This document shows positions 34,319 through 45,321 of a stretch of DNA of 64,000 bases, one piece after another (the stretch's first letter is position 1; each line of letters starts with the position of its first letter). The DNA comes from Tridacna crocea (Eukaryota > Mollusca > Bivalvia > Cardiida > Cardiidae), in the NCBI GenBank assembly GCA_943736015.1, contig OX031069.1:41140728-41204727 (forward strand), given 5' to 3'. The notes beneath the pieces are model-generated. The model made no database searches. It had not been told where the DNA came from and saw only the letters and a list, made by a program, of their open reading frames with translations. The position numbers and the translations under genes are program-made.

Positions 34319-34547
34319 TTAACCCTTTACTCCATAGATACTCATTTATACGCATTGCTTGTAGGAGCCTTTGGAAAACATTGTGGCAAAAGGTGAAATT
34401 GCTCATGATGAGCAATTTCACCTGTTGGCACAAGGTTTTCTATGCTATTAAAAGCTGCCATATACACATAAGAAACTGCTTCATCCTTAATGTTATTTAG
34501 GGTCAGTTAGAGATACCATAGAAATGTCTTATGGGGTAAAGGGTTAA
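34319..34547. mobile_element. Family A variant with a new hairpin tip
   Basis: Outer ends TTAACCCTTTACTCCATAG and TATGGGGTAAAGGGTTAA. Both core arms differ from the main family in step: AGGTGAAATTGCTCATGATG / AGCAATTTCACCT replaces the GGAGAAAATGCTG arms. A sister copy lies at 36515-36743. Confidence 0.8.
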
Positions 34548-34579
34548 GCCTTGAGCTGCTTAGCGCGATTTGACTTTTG

Positions 34580-34650
34580 CAGATAGTGTAGATCAAGACC
34601 AGATTGCACGGAACAAGCAGTCTGATCTTTGTACTACACTGTCTGATAAG
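34580..34650. mobile_element. Family B palindrome with long flank
   Basis: AGTGTAGATCAAGACCAGAT to TTTGTACTACACTGTCTGAT, followed by the family flank GATATTTTTCTTCAG. Confidence 0.65.
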
Positions 34651-34654
34651 CAGA

Positions 34655-35110
34655 TATTTTTCTTCAGAAAAATGTTTGAAATAAGATTATTGGGGCTTTA
34701 AAAGTTTTATTGAGGATTAACCATTTTGATATTTTCTTTTTGATGCTGAAAGGGCAATTATAATTTCTAGACGTCTGAATTTTTTCTTTGCAAACAACAT
34801 CAATGCTTTAGAAACTAGACTAATAAAAATCAGATTTTGATGAAAAAAAGGCGATTAAAAAATGACAGTTAAGTTTTGGTAATAGATGATCTAGATCCAT
34901 CAAGAGTTCATGGGTATTTTATTTCAAGTAAACAATGAAACACTAGAAGTCGTCACTGGCTCTCAAATTCTTGGCCTGAATGGTTGATTTACCGGTCTTT
35001 TATTGTTGCCACCGTCGCCCATATGATTGACGCCCGATGAAGAATGTTAGTTATGTTACGAGGGATACTGCAAGATATAGGACGAGACCGATTATCAGCT
35101 ACGCCTGGTT
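34655..35110. other. No recognisable feature
   Basis: AT-rich, nothing recognised. Confidence 0.4.
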
Positions 35111-35117
35111 TATTATT

Positions 35118-35200
35118 CCTTTACCACACAATCCCGACTTTCAACACCCCTGTGAAAGAAATATTTTGAAAACATTGTGTGAAAAGGAGAAAATGTTGGT
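35118..35200. mobile_element. Family A MITE, left half
   Basis: CCACACAATCCCGACTTTCA to GAGAAAATGTTGGTAACCAG, truncated exactly at the hairpin tip. Confidence 0.6.
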
Positions 35201-35384
35201 AACCAGGAAACCGAATGACTATCAGTAATTCTAGATTGCCAACCCTGTTCCTCAAACCCTCACCCAAAAGTGGTCCATGACATGACGTTTACAAGTCCAA
35301 CGCCCTAGGTATACTACTTATTCTGCTCGAGCTGATTCTGCACGAGACGGTGTGTTATCAACTTTGACATCCTAGTCGATTATA

Positions 35385-35588
35385 TCCTTTATTTAAGAAA
35401 TAATATTCTTTCTATCGTGGTTTATCGTTGAATGAAACATAGTTGCGAGTTATGAGGCAGAATAAATCATCCACGGCGATAACCCAAGTGTTTTTTTTTT
35501 TTTTAAAATTGCGCCACATAGCTCACAACGTGGTTAACTGAACGATAAACCACGACAGAAAGAAGATTATTTCGATTCTAACATGACT
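35385..35588. mobile_element. Family L MITE
   Basis: About 200-bp inverted repeat: CTATCGTGGTTTATCGTT and AGTTATGAGGC on the left, AACGATAAACCACGAC and GATTCTAACATGAC on the right. Centre contains a T-run. Related copies: 38014-38222 (full), 35690-35890 and 37690-37960 (partial). Confidence 0.65.
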
Positions 35589-35689
35589 AACTCTTATTGA
35601 ACGGAAAACAAGTTCATACTCAGAGTAATTCATCGCGGATGCACATTGAATAATTTACTTACTATATGCAGACTGACGTCACTCTATAC

Positions 35690-35890
35690 AGAATGACGTC
35701 ACTCTACATAGAATAATGTAGATTTTACCACGCTTTTGTTGCAGTGTGTTTATCTATAGAGCCGAATTCTACTGTCACGTTATAATTAAGAAATAATCTT
35801 CTTCCTTTCGTGGTTTATCGTTCAATACAGTTGTGAGTTATGAGGCACAATAAATAATCCACGAGGACGATAGCAGAGGTGTCGAATAGC
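35690..35890. mobile_element. Family L partial copy with TGACGTCA pair
   Basis: GAATGACGTCACTCTA occurs twice 22 bp apart. TTTTACCACGCTTTTGTTGC, TAGAGCCGAATTC and one L arm follow. The inverted layout recurs at 37690-37960, so L arms and the GACGTC tract belong to one larger element. Confidence 0.55.
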
Positions 35891-36514
35891 CGCCATTTTG
35901 TGCGCAAAGTGCAGATTAATTACTTTAAAAAGATATATGTATCTAAAATTTACTTAGAATACCTACTTCATCTAGTGATGATAAATATATTTGTCCTATT
36001 CGTGAAATAAAAATGCCATGAAACAATGTTGTTGCTCTAAACACTTCAACACAATTATTCTTAACGGCATTGTGTACGACATCTATTGTTAAATCGCACA
36101 TGTGTCACCGGCTTCGAAAATTGTGCGGAGGTAATTGCAAAATCAACGATACTAATGAACAAAATATTAATTGCATACTAACGAAGAAAGTTGTCAGGAG
36201 GTAGATCTACCATATGTACTGCTTTGTTTGGACAGATTTTCAATAACAATAATGTAGAAGCTGAAAAAAATTACCTTTTAAAACGAAAATCACGGATTTA
36301 AAATGTCTCCCATGACGTAGTTACGACGTAGGTTGTTACTCCTGTTATAGAGCCGAATTCGCGTGTCATGTTAGAATCTTAAATAAGGAAGTGCAAGAAA
36401 AAAATGAAAACAAGATAAAGGTCAATCCCTATGTTTATTACATTTTTGTTAATGCCTTAATTGAAATGCCATCTAGATGAAAGCTTTCCTGCCAACCCTG
36501 ATGGAATCGGGATT

Positions 36515-36743
36515 TTAACCCTTTACTCCATAGAAACTCATTTCAACACATTGCTCGTAGGAGCCTTTTGAAAACACTGTGACAAAAGGTGAAATTGCTC
36601 GTGACGAGCAATTTCACCTTTTGTCACAATGTTTTCTATGCTATCAAAAGGTGTCATATACATATAATACATGGCTTCATCCTTGCTGTTCTTTAGGGTC
36701 AATTTGAGATACCTTAGAAATTCCTTATGGGGTAAAGGGTTAA
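36515..36743. mobile_element. Family A variant with a new hairpin tip
   Basis: TTAACCCTTTACTCCATAG to GGGTAAAGGGTTAA; core AGGTGAAATTGCTCGTGACG / AGCAATTTCACCT. It differs from 34319-34547 at a matched pair at the tip (CATGATG versus CGTGACG), keeping the palindrome. Confidence 0.8.
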
Positions 36744-36859
36744 TCGCTTTAAATGCAGGAAAACGTGTTTTACACCCAGTGTAGAATTTCTTATGCACTT
36801 TATGTTAAGAAGCCGCTGAAACGACCCCATGAATCTTTTCAAATTCGAAAGTGGTATTA

Positions 36860-37040
36860 TGTTAAAAACTTTTTTCCAAACAATCCTGTGTTTGCACGAC
36901 TCTGAATGAAGAGGACTTCTGAAATCGTAGAGAGAAAATGCCTGGAACCAATGACACGTGATTTCGGCTATTTAAACACAGTGCAACGAAAGCGTGGTAA
37001 AATGTACGTCATTCAATATAGTGTGACGTCATCCTTATAA
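36860..37040. mobile_element. Family A half plus L-associated tract
   Basis: TTTTTTCCAAACAATCCTG with a decayed A half, then ACACAGTGCAACGAAAGCGT and GTGTGACGTCATCC, the tract found next to the L arms. Confidence 0.45.
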
Positions 37041-37205
37041 AGTAGGTCGCCTATGGCTATTCCATGTCTCCGATATTTTATCAATGAAAGTCACTTGACG
37101 ATATAACAAATAGTCACTTTCCATTTCTTGACCAAGAAAGTAGAAAAGTCCTCAAGGTTTTACCGATATTAATTGTTTTTTATAAAAATTGACAATGCCG
37201 ATTAC

Positions 37206-37350
37206 AGGTGTAATGCAGAGAAATGACCCCATTTCAAAATGACCCACGGTCATTACTCTACGTAGAGAAATGACCCATGGGTCATTCCTCTTCGTCGAGA
37301 AATGACCGTGGTTCATTTTGTAATAGGGGTCATTTGTCAGCATTACACCG
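37206..37350. mobile_element. Family H MITE
   Basis: GGTGTAATGCAGAGAAATGA to CATTTGTCAGCATTACACCGG; the inner AATGACCCATGGGTCATT palindrome is intact. Confidence 0.75.
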
Positions 37351-37689
37351 GAACAATTTGAAATGTTACCAGTAATTGTCTTTTCAAGTTGACAATTAGT
37401 TCAGACTTGACCATAGTGGCATTGGAAATGGGAAGCTGTTGCGACACTTTAAGTTGAAATATTCATTCTTCTTTGTAATTTGAAATGGGAAAATATGTTA
37501 TTGAAACAGTGCGTTGTTTTTTTTTTTAAAGTTTCATACGCAGGGTTCTATTGAAATTTTCATTTTTTTGATATTTACCGACTGGACAGTCGAGTTTTTA
37601 TGTGGTAAATAAGTGGAACAGCCGTGGTGTATTTGAGGGAGTATGATACGCATGGATCCGCGATTTTGCACCTTGTATGAACATATTCT

Positions 37690-37960
37690 TCCTTGATTTA
37701 AAGTTTGACAGGTTAGAATCGAAATAATCCGCCTCATGGATTGTTTATTGTGCCTCATTACCTACAACCGTGGTTTATCGAACGATAAACAACGATAGAA
37801 GGAATATTATTTCTTAATTCTAACATGACACGCGAATTCCACTCTATAAACACAGTGCAAGGAAAGCGTGGTAAAATCTGCGACAATCCACGCTGAGTGA
37901 CGTCATTCTTTATCGAGTGACGTCATTCACTGAGTGGGTTATTCAATGGAACATAATCTT
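37690..37960. mobile_element. Family L partial copy
   Basis: One L arm (AACGATAAACAACGATAG), TTCTAACATGACACGCGAAT, ACACAGTGCAAGGAAAGCGT, then two GAGTGACGTCATTC units. Confidence 0.55.
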
Positions 37961-38013
37961 CATCCGCGTTTATATATATATATAATTACTCTTAAGTTTG
38001 AACTTGTTTTCCT

Positions 38014-38222
38014 GTAATTAAGAATTGATAATGTTAGAATCGAAATAATCTTCTTTCTATCGTGATATATCGTTCAATAAAACACGTTGTGAGTTATGAG
38101 GCGCAACGAATAAACCACTCAGGCTATCGCCCTCGTGGATTATTTATTGTGCCTCATAACTCACAACTGTGGTTTATTGAACGATATACCACGATAGGAA
38201 GAAGATTGTTTCTTAACTGATC
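38014..38222. mobile_element. Family L MITE, full
   Basis: GTTAGAATCGAAATAATCTT, ATCGTGATATATCGTTCAAT, centre GGCTATCGCC, mirror to GATAGGAAGAAGATTGTTTC. Confidence 0.7.
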
Positions 38223-38224
38223 GA

Positions 38225-38365
38225 TCAAAATTTGGTCAGGTTGTTTTGGAAGGTGTATAAAAACATTGTGGAAAAAGGAGAAATGCTTGTTACAAGCATT
38301 TCTCTTTTTTTCCACAAGGCTTTCTTTCAATGTTTCTTACATACAATCGTTAAACTGGTTGTTCG
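38225..38365. mobile_element. Family A MITE, eroded
   Basis: Core AACATTGTGGAAAAAGGAGA, AATGCTTGTTACAAGCATT and a mirror with CTTTTTTTCCACAAGG; outer arms barely visible. Confidence 0.55.
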
Positions 38366-38366
38366 G

Positions 38367-38913
38367 TTAAAGGTGGTTATTTAGATTTATCACATCTCAC
38401 CATATTAAATTATATGTATATCACTGAAATTTATAAGGAAAAAAATACAAATCATCAAAAATTAACAACCATTAAATTTTCAAAATAATTTTTTGGTGTT
38501 CCTTTAACAGGCTACGTAGCCTCTTAAGGTTATTGTTAGATTTCGGGCCAAAATTAAAAACAAAAGATTGTGGGAATGTCAAGTTACTGGCACGTGACTA
38601 GTGCGGCTTAAATTCAATAACATTACAAACATGTGATGAATTTCCATAATGGCTTCTTTTAACCCTATGTTTGAAGCTTTGTCTGTTTATTTCCGGTATG
38701 TAAATGAGCGAGTTGCTCATGTAAAAATAGACTGTGATTCCCGTCCGTGTCGACCTGGGCCGTAGTCAATCTCTAATTTCTCTTGTTGTTGCATGGTTTT
38801 CGACTACTGGGTTTTTTATGAATGAAAATCAAAAGGTTTTGGGAGTATAAGGATGATTTTATTTTTGTATTTATGTAAAATTTTCGTCCCAAAATCTGAA
38901 GGGCAACCTTTAA
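38367..38913. mobile_element. Family E non-autonomous DNA transposon
   Basis: 547 bp, TTAAAGGTGGTTATTTAG to GGGCAACCTTTAA, uninterrupted. It is the reference for the empty-site reading of 54171-54933. Confidence 0.8.
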
Positions 38914-39248
38914 AGGCTCAAGCAATATTTATCGGCAAGGAACAGATAGCGTTTATTTTCGCCGTAGACAACTATTTAGAAAGGCTGATGACTTTGATCT
39001 TTGACCTGGGTTAAGACAAGATATTCACGTTATAAATCGCCTTTGACCCAATCTGATATTTGTATTCAAACTCTGCTGTAATCTCTTATTAATAAAGCCG
39101 TCATTCTGTCATCCATCGTCTGTCCGGCGAGTTTGGTTCGGACGTACTTTCAAAAATTATGTACCTACTGACCGAGATTATCTGTTACAGAAAAGTCTAT
39201 CAGTGTGCCTCTTTGTCTCTCTCTTTGTTTGTATGTCTGCCACCCCCA

Positions 39249-39251
<3 letters not shown>

Positions 39252-39283
<32 letters not shown>
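39252..39283 (+). repeat. (CT)n microsatellite
   Basis: About 16 CT units. Confidence 0.9.
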
Positions 39284-39288
<5 letters not shown>

Positions 39289-39843
39289 AATTACATACTT
39301 AAGTGATAATAGACCTATAGAAACACAACTGCTAAAATTATACTGTAGAATAAATATAGTCTCGATACAATTCTGAAATCCCAGATATTGCCGTATCACT
39401 TTTTTTTGGTCGGTAAAATTCTCACCGTATCGGTCAGTGAAGATCCATCCAACAGAAGTCTATAAGATCTCTGGGGAACGGAACGCTATAGGGACACCTT
39501 GTTAAAAAGGCATTGAGAGGCTCTTAGCAGCTAATAGCTGAACCCTACTGCACTTCCACTGGTATACATGACTCTAAGTGCGAGGTAAATCGATCAAATT
39601 GATTAATATCTGCCATAAAGGAAAACCAAGGGAAACATGTTCCAAATATCTGGCATAAAGAGAGCTATGACGATCCTTTAATGCCCGTATGAGCAGTAAC
39701 AATTTAAAAAAAGGCAATCCATCTTTAATTCGTTGAATTTTTTATCCCTTGTGTTTAAATTAGGCCGAAAAATTAGGCAATTGAATACTTTGCTTTTCAA
39801 CATTTTCTTTGGTCATTCCTAAGACAAATTCTTTAATTTTAGC

Positions 39844-40023
39844 CACAGTGAATACTTCGTCTTCAAATACTGTCAGCGTTGATAAGTCTACAGTGTTGTC
39901 ATCTGGTATAGAACTAAATGATACGACGCTTCATTTGAAAGGCTTGTTTGACCGTTCACCAAGTAATCTAAACGACCGATTAACGATCCTGGAGAGGATT
40001 TTAAAACATCATGAAAAGGAGTA
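39844..40023 (+). CDS. Weak candidate exon, unknown protein
   Basis: A possible acceptor (TTCTTTAATTTTAG) followed by about 58 open codons to TAA with a Ser/Thr-rich start and the amphipathic stretch LNDRLTILERILKHHEK. No homology recognised. The 3' end overlaps a decayed family A core, so it could be chance. Confidence 0.15.
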
Positions 40024-40503
40024 ATATTTATAACCAGCAGTTTCTTCTTTATCCATGACGTTTTCTTTCCTGTCACAGAAAAATCTTGTTATACCAGTCA
40101 CATCTAAATTGTCGTCTGCAGCCGCTTTCAAGTCGATTGTATGCAACGTCTGGGAAAGAGAAAAACTTTCAGAGGCAAAACATAAGATCCTGTATAATGA
40201 AGTGCAGCTAATTTTTCCACGCATAAATTAAACTTCCTAGTTTTTGTGCAAATGCATGTACTTTAAAAAAAAAACTTTTTTCAAACTCTTCATCTTTTGT
40301 AATTTATGTGACCCAACGTGCGTTTTTTCAAGCATTATCAGTAAAGAGCCTCCAGAACAGGCTTCACACCAAACATCAAAGCTCTGAGATTTCAAACAAT
40401 GAGATCGCTCTGAAATATCCAGTGTATGATTCTATCTGAACACTCGTGTTTCTTTTTCTTTTCATTTACCCGCAGGCTGCTGAACGCGTCTCAGAGACCT
40501 TTT

Positions 40504-40570
40504 GCGGTCGGTGTTGATCAAGATCAGACTGCACAGAACGTGCAGTCTGATCTTGGATCAACACAGTCCG
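40504..40570. mobile_element. Family B palindrome
   Basis: CGGTCGGTGTTGATCAAGAT to GATCAACACAGTCCG. The arms carry TGTTGATC / GATCAACA in place of the usual TGTAGATC: matched changes. Confidence 0.7.
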
Positions 40571-41002
40571 ATATGGAGATGGTTTTTCCCAAATAATGAC
40601 TTTGAAATACTTTTAATAGCAACATTTTGGATTTTACTATCAGCTGGAAACGTTTCATTTAACTTCTTTAGCAGGTCAAGAGTTAGCTCTCAAAGGTATT
40701 GGCACAGCAATGTCGGTCGGTCAAAATGATGAATTAATAAAAAGCGGCCAACGGAAAACAAGTCTTATTAAGATAATATTGATTGCGTGGTGTTTCTGTC
40801 CGATTGACAGTTTTCCTGGAACCTTGACCCGAATTGAATGAATAAACCTAGAGTACATATGACATTAAGCTTTGGAAGAAATTTGAAATACAACTGGCAT
40901 TGAGCTCCTCTTGCAATTGAGAGAACACCGCAATAGTCTTTGAGTTTTTTGAAAAATCTACAGGACACGCTTTGGGTGCTCTGAAATTGACTTTTTAGTT
41001 GT
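40571..41002. other. Family B flank, otherwise nothing
   Basis: The first ~100 bp (TTTGAAATAC, AATAGCAACA) match the flank after 6153-6218; the rest is unrecognised. Confidence 0.4.
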
Positions 41003-41138
41003 ACCATCAGCTGGCAGGTGACTTTGAAAATTGTTCAAGGCTGTGGCGAAGCATGTCGTTTGGAGCCGTAGGCAAAGTGGCGACATGATTCGCAACAGCC
41101 GTGAACAACTTTCTAAGTCCCCTTTCACCTGACCGTAC
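41003..41138. mobile_element. Family T MITE-like element
   Basis: CAGCTGGCAGGTGACTTT, TGGCGACATGATTCGCAA, right end CCCTTTCACCTGACCGTAC. Confidence 0.5.
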
Positions 41139-41511
41139 TTGAATTTGCTTTATAATTTACAGGTTTACCATTCACACGTGTGTCCACCGAAATTTCCCTG
41201 CTTGGATTTCTCGTCTGAGTGTCGGAACACACTGAAAACTGATGTCACTGAAAAAATAAAGTCACCAAAACGTTACTAAAACATGCTGTTTGGTGCTCAA
41301 TGAAGTTAATGCGATAGACATTGGACGTATCTTTATTCCAAAAAGAAATTTTAAAATAAACTCGCACGTTGTCAACTAATCATTTTATAACACGTTGGCA
41401 AAAACAAACGATCATTAGTACCTTAAACGACCATTAGTTTTGTTTCGTGTTACAATGTATGACTGACTCTTCAAGATTTGTCTTTATGACGAAGGATTTT
41501 AAATAACTCCG

Positions 41512-41946
41512 TTTATTTCATGCTTTCCGGTAGGATATCGAGAAACAACAGTGAAAATATTTTTCGATCTTACACTGGTACCACCAGTGAAAATACCGAT
41601 TTTCACGTTCTTGTTGCCTAGGTAAATTGCGCGTGCCTAACAACCAGATGGGAAATATGACGTCATATACCTTACATTTCTCGTGCTTGACGTAACGTTG
41701 CTATGCGGGAGGGGTACGCCACGGGGAATAACGGAAAAGAGCTGTACTGGAACTTGAAAAAGCTCCTCCCAGAAAGGGTTAAAAGCATAAAATAAATAGA
41801 ATATTTGTTTTTTTCGGTGAAAGATCGAAATTTATTTCATCTCGTGAACACCATCGGTGATATTTTCACTCGTGGCTGCGCCACTCGTGAAAATATTACC
41901 GATGGTGTCCACTCGATGAAATAAATTTCGATCTTTCACCGAAAAA
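41512..41946 (+). mobile_element. Family C element, well preserved
   Basis: TGACGTCA at 41658-41665, palindrome ACTGGTACCACCAGTG, hairpin centre GTGGCTGCGCCAC, ends TTCACCGAAAAAA. Confidence 0.75.
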
Positions 41947-42344
41947 AACAAGTATCCTCTATGTATTTGCTTTAGAATGGCAACAAACCATGATATGTGT
42001 AACTACTGTTACGAGATGAGGGTAATGAAAAAGAAAACTAGCAACAAGCCTTTAACTATTAACAATATTTATTAATTAACAAAGACAAAAGAGCACGATT
42101 GGAGTTAAGTTTGAATAAAATTTTGTCAATTCTAATCTTAAAACAGGAACTGGAATAAGTTCCTCAAAACTTAGAATTAAGTTTAGATTGCAAAAATGAA
42201 TGACTTTCCTGGTGCCTGAAACCTTAATTAACAATAGTTTAATTCCAACTTATTACAGATGTGTATCCCAAGTTAAATCCAACACTTTGCACTAATTCAC
42301 ACATGCCTTACTTTAAAATCCAAATTCACCGAATGAGTCACTCC

Positions 42345-42860
42345 TATTTACATGTATATCATTGGAGAGGTGATCAGACCTCACTAACAGTGGTGACTAT
42401 AAAAGGCAGACTGTCACAGAATTTGCTAATTCTATTTCTTCTAGCGTAACTGTTTTGATACACAGTATATTTTGTCATGGTTTTGAAAATAAAGCGAAAT
42501 GAAAAAACCGAAATAGGAAATAGATGTGCTTTATTTTTATAAATATCGAAATACAGAAGATTCAATTTATTAATTTGCCATGGCTTTAAATAACCTCTCT
42601 AATAATTGTAGTTTTTTATTACGCTACTATTACAAGCTGAAGAAAAAAATCAGAATTTCGTTAAAAAAAGAGAAAGAAGACCGCTGGACAAGAACATGCA
42701 AATTGAAAACGTGACAAGAAGGTCAAATTACCGTCATATAAAGCGCATAAGGTGCGGTGGCTGTTTTACTCATTTATTTACATGTACCAAAATATATTGA
42801 AATTAAAAGTCAATAAACTATTTGAAAACATTGATGATGACCTCTCCTGGCTTCTTTTTT
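42345..42860 (-). mobile_element. Family R long repeat, possible LTR
   Basis: Read on the minus strand it is collinear over about 460 bp with 53487-53945 plus: GGCTTCTTTAAAAAAGAAGC, TTTCGGTTTTTxATTTCGC, AAACCATGACxAAA, GxxCAGTCTGCCTTTTA, GAGGTCTGATxACCTCTC. It lies about 170 bp downstream of the polypurine tract of the decayed gypsy element, where a 3' LTR is expected, but TG...CA ends were not found. The LTR assignment is therefore inference. Confidence 0.5.
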
Positions 42861-43030
42861 AAAGAAGCCAACTAGTATTTGAAAATTCTAGATTAGTCTT
42901 TTCTAGAAAGATGACATCATTGATTAGTTAACAGCCTGTTTCTAAAAATAACCACAATAGAAAAAACAATACACATTCTTCAAGGATCTAGAATATTCTG
43001 AAAACAGGTCACTGTATATTTTATCTAATA

Positions 43031-43049
43031 ACGCTTCCCCTCCTAAAGG
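43031..43049 (-). other. Probable polypurine tract of the gypsy fossil
   Basis: Minus strand reads CCTTTAGGAGGGGAAGCGT just after the RNase H remnant. A purine run here is where plus-strand priming is expected; the next bases would open the 3' LTR. Confidence 0.45.
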
Positions 43050-43119
43050 ACAAGAAAGTTTTAAGAAATAAAACTTTCTTTTGTTTGAAGATAAAAAAAA
43101 TATCATTACAAATGAAATG

Positions 43120-43690
43120 TACATGAAAATACATTATACATAAAGAAAAGTAAAAAACAGACTCCACCGAAGTGAACAGTGATTCTTGTTTTTCATTTTA
43201 TGGATAAAAATTAGAGGATTTTGATCACTATATACAGTGATGGGTGCAGGAGAAGACAAATAGATCTAAAAATGCTAAAGAGTAAGAATGAGTGATAAAC
43301 ACTCTTTTTATATCCTTGAGAATATTTTCTGATATCTGTTAAACTTTTTTAGAAAAATAACTATTGGATGATCTACACCATTACAATCTTCTTGAAGTGA
43401 AACACCACCTGCACCAGTATCACTAGCAACTACTGCAAGCTAAAATTATTTTTCAGAATTAGGAGCTAAAAGAACTGGGACACTTTTTAGTATGTTCTTT
43501 ACTTTATCGAAAACTTTTTGACAATCATCATTCCATCTAATGTTTTTGCGTTGGATGAGAAGACTTGTCAGTGGCTCAGCAATGATAGAAAAATTACCAC
43601 AAAATTTCCTGTAGTAACCCCCCATACCAAGAAATCTCATAAATTGTCTTTTGCATATAGGTACAGGAAAATCAGAAATAGCCTTCATTG
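43120..43690 (-). pseudogene. Gypsy RNase H remnant
   Basis: Follows RT on the minus strand. FPVPICKRQFMRFLGMGGYY and KVFDKVKNILKSVPVL are the RT thumb/connection; then ASDTGAGGVSLQEDCNGVDH, KKFNRYQKIFSR, KECLSLILTL, APITVYSDQNPL and KMKNK. The first catalytic Asp region (usually VDASD) reads VVASD, and the usual SDHNPL is SDQNPL. At least four in-frame stops. It ends before the ADALSR region, so the C terminus is lost. Confidence 0.85.
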
Positions 43691-44282
43691 TAGGTTCAAT
43701 AGGTTTTACCTGTCTTTTCCAACAACATGACCCAAAAATTTCAAACTAGCATGACAAAATTCACTTTTAACAAGATTAATTGTTAATTTGGCTTTACCCA
43801 GTCTGTCAAAAAAATTTCTGATAGTCCTTAGATTTTCGTTCCAATCATCGATGTGAATGATGACACCATCGATGATGGCTCTACAGTTGATAAGACGCTG
43901 AAATGTAGCTGATAAGTTTTCCGCCCCAAAACTTTGTACTGATAAAGTCCATCAGGATTTACAAATGCAAAGATTTCTTTAGCTCTTTCGTTGAGAGGAA
44001 TCTGCCAAAGTCCTTTTAGAAGATCAAATTTAGTAACATATTTAGCATGACCAATATTGTCAATGCAGTACATACGAAACCCCCCCCCCCCGGCTTTGGA
44101 ACAAAAATATAGGGAGAAATCCACCCGTTTTGACTAGGTTCAGTGTAGTCATTCTCCAATAGATACTTGATTCTTCTAAGATGCTCCAATTACTCGGGAT
44201 TCATTACATCATGGTGTATTGTATCTGTCCGTGTTGGAATATCAGGGAACAGGTGCTCATATTTAGAAATTAGCCTTTTTGA
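43691..44282 (-). pseudogene. Gypsy reverse transcriptase remnant
   Basis: Minus strand pieces in order: LFPDIPTRTDTIHHDV, LEHLRRIKYLLENDYTEPS, SPYIFVPKPGGGGF (frameshift at the poly-C run 44081-44090), IGHAKYVTKFDLLKGLWQI with the first palm Asp, FAFVNPDGLYQYKV, SATFQRLIN, then a short deletion and AIIDGVIIHIDDWNENL. The YIDD active site is reduced to IIDG. KLTINLVKSEFCHASLKFLG completes the palm and thumb. Several small deletions and frameshifts; inactive. Confidence 0.85.
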
Positions 44283-45106
44283 TTAATATTTGGTATTATT
44301 ATTTAAATCTGAAAGTTTTTGATCCAAATTTCTTAAAATTTTAGAATTCTTAAGTTTAGAACAAATGAGGTTAGACTTGTCAAAACTAATTTCTTCACAA
44401 TTTATGTCTTCAGGGTTAATGGGATTTTGATTTTGAGGGACAGAGAAAACTACAGTTATTGGTGAAATATTTGAATTATCCCTGTGAACATATTCTTTTA
44501 ACATATTTATATGACATAATTGCTTTTGCTGTCGCCTGTCAGGAGTTGCGATCACATAACTTAAGCCACTGACCTTTTTCTCTACGGAATAAAGACCAAA
44601 ACATTTTGCTTCTAGAGACCTACCGGGAACTAGTAGAAGAGAATTTAATTTTCTCTATATAATCAAGAATTTTGAGATTTTTCTGATACCATACCAACAT
44701 GACCTGACATAGGTGTTTTATGAGCTACGCCTAATATTTTTGTTCTACAAAATTTAGGAATGATGACTTGATGATTGACAGCCCACTAATCATCAACAGA
44801 GACTTTAGGAGGGCCCTGCTTTCTCATTAATATTTCATTTTTATATAAAAACAGACCGGTGCCCGTAAAAGATCAGTTTCACAAGTAGCTTTTAGAAAGT
44901 AAAGGTGCTACTTTTGGATCATTGTGTTGGTCTGTTCTTAGTTTTGACCTTGACCTTGTATCATGGCATTCTTTAACTAAAGGTGAAGATGTGTAATCCA
45001 ATTCTGATAAATTATGTTTAGAATCTGTCTGACCTTCAGACTGGTTTTGTGAAATAGACCTCTTAGTTTCATTTTTAAATAAATGACCCAACAAAGAATC
45101 AGACAC
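44283..45106 (-). pseudogene. Integrase remnant upstream of RT (Gmr1-like order)
   Basis: On the minus strand, before RT: LRTDQHNDPKVAPLLSKSYL, EILMRKQGPPKVSVDD, VIPKFCRTKILGVAH, then KTPMSGHVGM, the integrase N-terminal H-H region. This jumps directly to NSLLLVPGRSLEAKCFG, LYSVEKKVSGLSYVIATPDR and QLCHINMLKEYV, the GPY/F-type C-terminal module (GP changed to GL). The DDE core between them is deleted. In most Ty3/gypsy elements integrase follows RNase H; integrase before RT is known for the Gmr1 group. Stops and the deletion make it dead. Confidence 0.8.
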
Positions 45107-45138
45107 TTACTGTAAGTATGTTTTAACTATTATCATCA

Positions 45139-45321
45139 AAGCTCCAGATAAGAGGGAGAGATAATAATCTAAATCCATTGTTTCTCTTCCAAACCATGTG
45201 TTGTGTGTACCCATTAGAATTGTCTCGATGAGACAAATGTAATGAGTACCCACAATATAGGGTTTAGTGGAAAATAATATTCAATTTTGAAAGCAAAATC
45301 ACTTCCTCTACCTGGAGCTCT
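45139..45321. mobile_element. Family G MITE
   Basis: AAGCTCCAGATAAGAGGGAG to CTACCTGGAGCTCTG, about 30 bp upstream (pol sense) of the integrase remnant. Confidence 0.7.
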
